Source of the DNA: Hirsutella rhossiliensis
Lineage: Eukaryota; Ascomycota; Sordariomycetes; Hypocreales; Ophiocordycipitaceae
DNA: 64,000 bases
Reading direction: 5' to 3'
NCBI RefSeq assembly: GCF_020360975.1
Contig: NW_025408678.1
Span: 1-64,000, forward strand
The first letter of the stretch is position 1. Every line of letters begins with the position of its first letter. The position numbers and the translations under genes are program-made. The notes under the pieces are model-generated. The model ran no database searches. It saw only the letters and a list, made by a program, of their open reading frames with translations, and was not told the origin of the DNA. Below are positions 55,810 to 64,000 of the stretch, piece after piece.

Positions 55810-58800
55810 GATTTAATAATTAAAGCAGTAACTACCTTAATAGATAGAGTTAGGGACCTAATAAGGTAATAGACTTACTAGGAAATAAATAATTAGATAA
55901 TACCTTTACTAGTAGTAAAGGAAAAGTAATAAGCTAATACTAAAAAACCCCGAGCTCCTATTATTAGCCCTACGACCCTTAATACTAGCGACTTAGTTAA
56001 AAAACTATAATCCTTATATAATGCTTTAAAAGATATAAATAACGACGATAGCGTAATCTAAACTATTCTAGAACCCTACTAAGACCTCTTACTTATATAC
56101 GTACTAATAATACTAATATAAGTACTAATAAGGGATACCTTAATAACCTTAACCTTAGCTCTCCTTTATATAGTAGCTTATAGAGAACGCCTACCTCCTA
56201 CTAATAGATAAGAAAGTAAGTAATAAGATAGTTATAATAAGATATCCTTTAACTTCGAAAACTCTAACTTTAAATTTCATAACCTTATAATCTATAAGTA
56301 TACTATATCTAGAAACGCTAGCCGTTAAGAGGGATTATCTAATCCTACTACTAGCGATATAAAGAAAATTAAGGTAGATATTAATAAGATTACTAATAAA
56401 CTTAGAGATATACTTACTAGAAGCTAAGATAACCTTATAGGAAGACTTTACTAACCTTAACTCTTACCTATTAGTAAATTTAATAGTAAAAACGTAACTA
56501 AATTCTTTAAGAAGTTCGAATAAGAGATACGCGTTAACCGTATCTATAACGAGGATAAAATAGACTAGCTTAAAGTCTATATCTCCTTTATATAAGCCCT
56601 TACTATTAAAATTCTTATAGACGGATTTACTTAAGAAGAAGTAAAGAAGAGACTCCTTTAATACTACTATATATATAATATTAAATAACTAGAAACTACT
56701 AACGACCGCTTAGACTATTATAATACTAAAAAGCCTAAGACTATTATAAAAGTAATAGAATAGCTTAGTCTCTACTTATACCTATAGCGTAAGGTATAAC
56801 CTAATAGCTAGGAAGAATCTATAGTTTAGTTATACTTTATTTACTATATAATACTAAAGGAGCTTATTATTAACGTTATAGAGAGAAACGGGAAGATATC
56901 TAAAGTTATCTTAAAACTCCTATATAAAAGCCTTATCTATATAATTAATAACTACTTAGCACCTCGCTAGGACGTTAAGCGACGAGATATAGTATCTAAA
57001 GTCTATAATTAGAAGCTTAAGAACCTAAAGAAAGACTAGCTCTTTAGGGAAATTAATAAAGTAATAAAGGAAGCTAAATCTAATAAGGGCGAAGAAAAAC
57101 TTCCTAAAAAATTAAAGAAAATAAATAAGAAACCTAGATAGCCTATAAAAGAGATCTTAGACCTAATAAAAGCCTTTAAAGATATAAAGATTAACCTTAC
57201 CTACTAGTAAGAGTAGATATTTAACTAGCTTAATAGGGAATAAAGACGTATTAGTAGTAGAGGCTACTCTTTAAGTTATAAATAAGGAGGTAGCGTAAAT
57301 ACTATTAGATTTTACTACCTATTTAATTAATATATATAGTTTTAAGTTAATACTTTTAACCGGCCTAAGAGATACTTCTATTACGGTAAAGAAGGATACT
57401 ACCTTAATAAGTATAAGGTATACTCTTAAGACTATAAGATCGGATTTATAATATATAAAGTAATAAATAGGACTCTTTACCTTAAAAGAAAAGATAATAA
57501 AAGCGTAATTCCCTTAATACTAATTAATAGGTTTTCTTAAATAAGTATATATTTTTAAAGGCTTATTATATACTAGGTAGATATATAGCTAGACTCTTTT
57601 ATATTACTACTTATAAAATAGGTTAAAGCTATAGTTATACTATCTTACTTAAATTAAGCTACTAGTAAAAGAGAATCCGGTTTCTTAGACTAGTTTTAAA
57701 GATATAGAAGCCTATATAAGTAGAAGATAAGGAATCTAAAAGTAAGCGATATAAGAAAAGAAGTAAGTAAGATATTAGTTATTATAATTATAGATAATAT
57801 ATAATAAAGCGATATATATAATTAGATAATCTATATAACTATAATAGAGATTAATACTTATAAGGGGAAAAGATAAAGAGTTAAAGAGAACGTAAAGGAA
57901 ATCGAGATAACGAGAATAGTAAAAACTAGCCTAAAGATTATCCCTATATACTATAGATATAAAGTAGATCTAAATAAGAAGTTTAATAGACTTATAGATA
58001 AAATCGTTAGAGAAATTATATATAAAAGAATCCTAATCCCTTTAAATTACTTAATTAACTTTATTCCCTAACTAAGCGAGAGACTTAGCACGAGATATAT
58101 AAATATAGCCTAAGGTATAGAAATTACTAAATTCTAGACCTTAGAGAAAGTAGAGAGTAATATAAGACATTATAGAGCTACGATAATAGTTACGAAAGTA
58201 GCTAAAGATAATATAGAGAGTAGTTTACTCTTCCTTAAATATCTATAAGGAAAACTCGCGGTAGCTTTAGTATAAGTTAAAGAATAAGATAAAGAATACT
58301 AGGTTAAACCGATTAAGCTTACTTACCTTACTTATAAAAAATCGGATTATAAGTGCCTCGAAGTCTAATAAGTACTAAAGGAAGTTAGGTTTATAACTAA
58401 TACGATTAACGTAATATAACTAGCCTAAGGACTATTTAATTAATAAACTCTAAAGGTAATAAGATTAAAGAAAGATAAATTTATTATATAAGAAGTAGCA
58501 CTCTTAATAAGATACTAGGAAACGACTTTAAAGGACCTTATAGCGATTCCTATAATATATATAAATATAGTCCTTATACCTTTCCGCTTACTTAAGTATA
58601 TATAAGACCTACCCTATATTTAAGTATAGCTTAGTAGCTAGAAAGCTAAAGTTCTAAGCGCCTTAATCGATACTAGGTTTAAAGGAAACCTTATTACTAA
58701 AAGATACGTAAATATATATAGGCTTAAAATCCTACTAATAAGAGTATTAACGACGGCGTATACTAGGTCCCTTATAGATATAGTTAGGGAGGTAGAGACT

Positions 58801-61800
58801 AATCTCTATCTAAGCACGGCCTAGATACTAATCTATCTTTATATTACGCTAGATAGAGTCTTAGTCCCCTTTATCCTAGGTATATTATTTATTAGAGCCG
58901 CGCGTATATTATTTAATTATTCCTTAAGGAACAGCGATATATAGGTTAAATATTAGATCGGTACTATCTAAGTAGTTACGCTAGCGGTAGGAGCTATTAA
59001 ATAAGAGCTTCTAAATAAGGTTAATATAGTAAAATCCTTTTAAGCTACGACCTTAATAGTTAATAAAAACGTATATAAAAGACTAAAGCTTAAGGAGGCT
59101 ATATAGGAAATAGCTACCTAGCTCCTAAGAAATTTTTTTTAGGCTTTAGTAATAGAAGTTAAAGAAGATAACCTAAGAGCTACCTAATAATTATAGAGAG
59201 AACCCCTTACGGATACCTTAATAGCCGAGATTCTCTTACTAAGAGGTAAGATCCCTAGTTATAGATAGGGTGCTAACTAAGTCCCTAACCTAGCCTACGC
59301 TAGTATAAATAAGCCCTTAATAGTACTAGTATAATAGTAATTAATTATAGATAAAGGAGATAAAGCGATTCTAGCTATTAGATCTAAGATAGTAAAAGAG
59401 ATTATTAAAGTTATAGTTATAAAGGCTATAGGAGAATTTAAGAAAAATATTATTAGAGCTAGAAAGAAGTTTAGAAAGATCTAAAAGGTTAAAGTTAAGA
59501 TAGGGAGGAAACGACCTATTAGATTATATAATCTAAGAGTTAATACTCTCTTTAAAAGAAAAGTAAATAAGATTAACCCTATTAACGATACTCTATTAAA
59601 CGGCTTAACGCTAGAAGGGGACCCTAACTAAAAGAAGACTAAATAAAACACCGTTAAAGATAAGATATAGCCTAGACCTTACCTAGATTACTTAATAGGA
59701 AAATTCTTAATATAGTATATAGAAAGGAAAGCGGCTAATATAAGAAAGACTTAAAGTAATTTACGAATAATTTAAGGGCTTTCTTATAAAGGTAGAAATC
59801 TAGATCTTTAATAGTATTCTATTTAATAAGGAAGTAGCGTTATCCTAGGACTTTATAGAAAGAGGTAGAGTCGACCTAGCTATAGCCCTACTATAGGTTA
59901 TTAAGATAATAAAATATAAGGTATAGTAAGTAGCCTTAATCCTAATCCTAAAAGTAATAGAGTAGAAAGTTATCGATATCCTTAAAATTAAACTAAAAAT
60001 AAGAGTCCTTAAAGAAGGGTATAGGCCTTATAGGAACCCCTTTTTCCTAGTAGTAAAGAAAGATAAAGGACTATACTTAATTAATTCCGCTATATATATA
60101 AATACTATTATAATAAGAGATATAAACCTACTATTAAATATAAATAAGTTTAGCGACTACTTCTTAATATATAAGATCCTTTCCCTCCTAAACCTTTTTT
60201 TAGGCTATAATTAGATCCCTTTTAATATTAAAAGCTATAACTTAACGATATTCGCGATGCTTATTAGCTTCTTACGTATATATATACTCCCTTAAGGGGC
60301 TATAAACTTAGTCGGCTAATTTATAAGGATAATATAAAGAGTCCTATAAGACCTTATACTAAGTATCTATAGGAATTTCCTCGATAATATAGGTATTAAG
60401 GGGCCTAATATAATATATAATAATAAAGAGGTAGCGCTAAGAGTAAGGAGATTTATCTTTAAATACCTTATTAACCTTAATAAAGTCCTAGTTAACGTCG
60501 AACTCTTTAATTATACGATTATAGGGGCTAAATCGAAATTCTACTAGTAAGTAACCGAAGTTATTAGTTATATCTATAGAATAAATAAAAGGTGCCTTAT
60601 AGAAGCTAAAGTTATTAAAATTAAAGAATAAATAAGATACTTTAATATAACGTATATTAGACCTTTCTTTAGTATCGTAAGATACTATTAAATCTAGATT
60701 AAATAGTTCGCTATCTTAGTAAAACCCCTTATAGACCTATTAAAGAAAGAAGTTTATTAGGAATAAAGAGATAAATAAGTAAAAGCGATAGCTGCCTTTA
60801 AGGAAGCTATTACTAATCTAGTCTTTCTAGTATCCCTTAACGTTAGCCTAAGAAGAAGAGATATTATTTTAATATATAACGCTAGTCTACTCGGCTAAGG
60901 GGCAGTCTTAATATAAATCGTCGATAGAAAGAGGCGCCTTATAAGGTTCGAAAGTAGAACGTAGTTACTAGTAGAAACTAAATATAATACGATAAAGAGG
61001 GAGTATAGGGCTATATTAAGTACGCTTAGGAAACTAAGAATATACCTATATAGCGTATATTTTATCCTAGAAACTAACGTATAAGTCCTAGTCGATTAAC
61101 TAAAAGGTGCCCTTAAAGACGTCTCTAGAGCTATAATAACTTACTAGATAAGCTATATTTTCCTCTTCGACTTTATAGTATAATATATCGAAGGTAAGAA
61201 GAATAGTATAGCTAATAGACTCTTAAGAAAGCCTAATAGACCTTCTAATATATTAGATAAGGAAGTAAAAAGCGATATTAAAGAATTTATAGACTTTTAC
61301 TTAAACGTAGTATAAGGGACTAAGCTATAAGGAGACTACTTAAAGGAATCGAGGACGATTATAGACTTCCTTTAAACGTTAAAATAGCTAGAGGGCCTTT
61401 CTAAATAAGACTATAGGAAGCTATATCTAAAAAGTCTAAATTTCTATATTAAAGATTAAAAGCTTTAGCGACTCCCTAAGAAGGAAGAAAGGGGACCTAT
61501 ACTAATTATAGATAACTTAAAAGAATAAAAAAGGATTATCGTAAAGTACTATATATAAATAGGATATAAAGGATAATAAGTTATATATACGTTTATAAAG
61601 AATAGGTATTAGTAGGCTAGCCTTTAAAATAATATTTATAGTATAATCTCTTCCTATAAAGAATACTAATACTTTATAACTAAGAGACCTTAGAAAGTTA
61701 TAACCGCGACTATACTTAGCTACCCTATAAGTAAGATTTACTTTAATAGCTAGTATATACTATCTAATTATAGGTATTTATACCTTATAGAAGTATAAGA

Positions 61801-63310
61801 CGACCTTATTAAATAAGTAAAAGTAACCCTAGTTAAAGAAATTACTATAGGAGTTATAACTAAATTTATACTCTTTATTATTTATAGGTATAGCGTAATA
61901 CTATATACTATAATCGATAGAGGGCCCGAAATAAAGAAAGACTTTAAGTATATCCTAGAAGATATAAGCGTTAAAGTTATTTAAACTTCGGTATATAATC
62001 TAAAGGTAAACGTAGTAGTAAAATAAAGGTACTAGAGGTTAATAATAGTACTTATAAAAATAGCGGAGAAAAAGGGTAAGTAGATTAGATACCTTAACTA
62101 AGTAATCCTTATAAACTAAATAGTAGTTAGAGAGTCTTATAGAATATTAGCTTTCTACCTACTATATAGATAAGAACTAGTACTACCTCTTAAGGTAGAA
62201 TACTTAACTTAGCGACTAATTAACTAAGACGAAGTAAAGATAAAAGAAGAATTATTTAAAGTATAAGTATAAGTTTTAAAAAGGAAAGAGAAAGATATAA
62301 AAGAAGCTAAGAAAAGAGTAATAAGATATTAGAATCGATTAATAAAAAGGATAGATAAAGCTAATAAGTATATAATAAGGAAAGAAAGCTTATAACCTAG
62401 AGACCTTATCTTATTATTTAATATAAGACGATTAAATAATCTAGGGAAGTAAGCTAAGTATTAAATAAGGTAGAACGGTCCCTTTTAAGTAGTATCGCGC
62501 TTAGAGTAGTCTAGGGTATATAAGATTAAGACTCTAGATAAAATCGTGCTTAATAAGATAATCCTAAGAGAGTATCTAAAGAAGTTTAAAAAGGATAAGG
62601 AAGGTTAGTAGTACTTTACTAAGGATAACTAGTTACTTTAAGATAAGATTACTCTTAATAAGAGGAGGAAGGAAGAAATAATAGATAAAGTAAATAATTT
62701 ACTACTCTTACTAAGTAGAGAAGCCTTAAATTAAATAGTACTATAGTCGTAACGACTCCTTAATAAACCTTAGAAGGATTAAAGCTAGGAAGAGAAAGAA
62801 GAGTAACTATAGATACCTAAGAAAGGCCTAAGGTATACGATCGAGGTTCGGCTACTATAACTTAGTAAAGTAAAAAAGGACCTTTACGTAAGAGCCTTAA
62901 AAACGCTAATCTAATAAGAAAAGGTAGAGGTAAAAAGGAGCTAGGGAGGAAAAGGTAGTAAAGATAAAAATCTATAACTATTATAAGAAGTACGCTAGAA
63001 CCTAACTAGTAACTAAAGCACCGTCTAACTATTTAATCGAAGGACGACTATAGTAGCTAAGATATTTATAAGCGCCTTACTAACTACCTTATCGTTTTAA
63101 ATTTTCTACCTAAAGCTCCTTAAGTAGATAAAGATAATATTTCCTACCCTTCCTTAATAATAACCTACCCTTTACTACCTTAAAGAACACGAATAAAAAT
63201 ATAATTAAATAATAAAGTAAGAAAATAAATATTCTTACTACCTACCTCTTTTAAGAATAGGATTTTTTACTTTATAGATAGGGACGTTTATTCTTTATTA
63301 TAAAAGGGGA

Positions 63311-64000
63311 GACCCGCTATAGCAAAAATAGATATACCTATAAGATAAATTTTAATATATTTTCGACTTATTAAATTAAACGTATATAACCTTAAGAGAA
63401 AAACTTTTACTATTAAAGATAGCGACTAAGTAAGACTACCTACTCCTAGTAAACCTATTATAGACTACTATAAAGCGAACTTAAAGACTATCTAATTATT
63501 ACTTAAGAGAGAGCTCGTTAAACTTATATAATCTCTTTCTAAGTAAAATAGGTATAAGGTTAATTTCCTCCCCTTTCTTTTAATCCTTAGTAAGACTAAA
63601 GGGATTAAGGATATTATAAAGAAGATAAGGGGCGGTCTCGTTATTAATATACTTATTATAAAATTTATTAGTCTCGAGGTTAGTATAGAAATTATAACTA
63701 TATATATAGTTAGCGAATCTATTAAGGTCGTAAGTAGCCCTATAGTATCTAGGGAAGTACTACTATTTATAAATAGGCGCCTTAATTAAATCCTAGATAT
63801 AGTTAGCGTAAGAGCTACTAGTAGTGCCTAAAAGAGAGATATACTTATAAAAAGGAAATATAACGTGCTCGTAAGCGGAAGTTATAGTTATTTAATAAGT
63901 TTAAATATACCCTTAATAAAAGCAAGGATTATAAATTCTATATAAAGTAATTAGGACTACTTAAGAGTATTTTTACCGCCTTAAACTAAGCTAAGAAAAG
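63311..64000. other. RIP-mutated sequence, unassigned
   Basis: AT-rich with few CA/TG. Plus-strand frames read partly as protein (KVNFLPFLLILSKTKG, about 63560; GGLVINILIIKFISLEVSIE, about 63630), so it is probably another element or a decayed gene, but I cannot name it. It runs off the window. Confidence 0.4.

Larger units (their letters stand above)
49501..63310 (+). mobile_element. Gypsy R3: old RIP-mutated Gypsy, distinct family
   Basis: Plus-strand Gypsy remnant split by Copia-2; 49501-49948 and 55810 onward are its two sides, but the exact ends are not defined. Gag about 56480-57260. Zinc-knuckle-like FYYGKEGYYLNKYKVYS (about 57370, Cys to Tyr changes). Protease LIDTGFKGNLI (about 58660). 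RT from about 60000 with GYNQIPF (60213) and an unusual catalytic box FLDNIGIKGP (60376-60405) instead of YADD. RNase H NASLLGQGAVL (about 60880). Integrase with VIDRGPEIKKDF (about 61912) and a late acidic/basic tail. A purine tract AAAAGGGGAGA (about 63302) may mark the 3' end. Stops are overwhelmingly TAG for CAG. Confidence 0.75.

Overview
This looks like a repeat-dominated stretch of a filamentous ascomycete chromosome. Four things point there: long tracts converted to AT-rich DNA with very little CpA/TpG and with TAG/TAA where Gln/Trp codons are expected (the signature of repeat-induced point mutation, RIP); fungal Copia, Gypsy-chromovirus, LINE and pogo/Fot1-type transposons; a very short GTAAGT...AG intron; and a secreted heat-labile-enterotoxin-A-like ADP-ribosyltransferase gene, a family expanded in insect-pathogenic Hypocreales. 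The hypocrealean assignment is inference from that one gene.

Layout. 1-5216: RIP-mutated Copia element A (minus strand, both LTRs), inserted in RIP-mutated Gypsy R1 (5217-15190, minus). R1 also carries an inverted solo LTR of family A (5939-6446) and a young, unmutated chromodomain Gypsy (Gypsy-1, 7307-13353) with a perfect 5-bp target duplication. 15191-27140: a RIP-destroyed giant gene of the DUF6606 ('ubiquitinyl hydrolase 1-like') family on the minus strand, split by RIP-mutated Copia B (18340-24218, target duplication CTAGT). 27141-30381: a small unmutated island holding the only intact cellular gene, the enterotoxin-A-like CDS (27880-30102, minus). 30382-33024: a pogo/Fot1-type DNA transposon at a TA site with a frameshifted transposase. 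33104-39185: young Copia-1 (minus) with LTRs identical by eye. 39186-44261: RIP-mutated DNA with a secreted FAD-linked (BBE-type) oxidoreductase pseudogene (40700-42547) and an unrecognised coding remnant. 44262-49198: RIP-mutated Gypsy R2 (plus), a relative of R1, broken by a solo A LTR, a 5'-truncated LINE with a 14-bp target duplication, and an unmutated 500-bp solo LTR inside that LINE; a B-family LTR fragment follows. 49501-63310: a different RIP-mutated Gypsy, R3 (plus), interrupted by young Copia-2 (49949-55809, target duplication GATTT). 63311-64000: unassigned AT-rich sequence.

Interpretation. Two layers are visible. Old elements (A, B, R1, R2, R3, the LINE) and two cellular genes were mutated by RIP. 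Later insertions (Gypsy-1, Copia-1, Copia-2, the 47691 solo LTR, pogo) sit inside or beside that DNA with normal base composition and sharp target duplications. R1 and R2 are inverted relatives and act as each other's empty-site controls. The young elements are nonetheless full of small frameshifts, which either reflect non-autonomous copies or indel errors in the assembly. No rRNA, tRNA or CRISPR feature was found.
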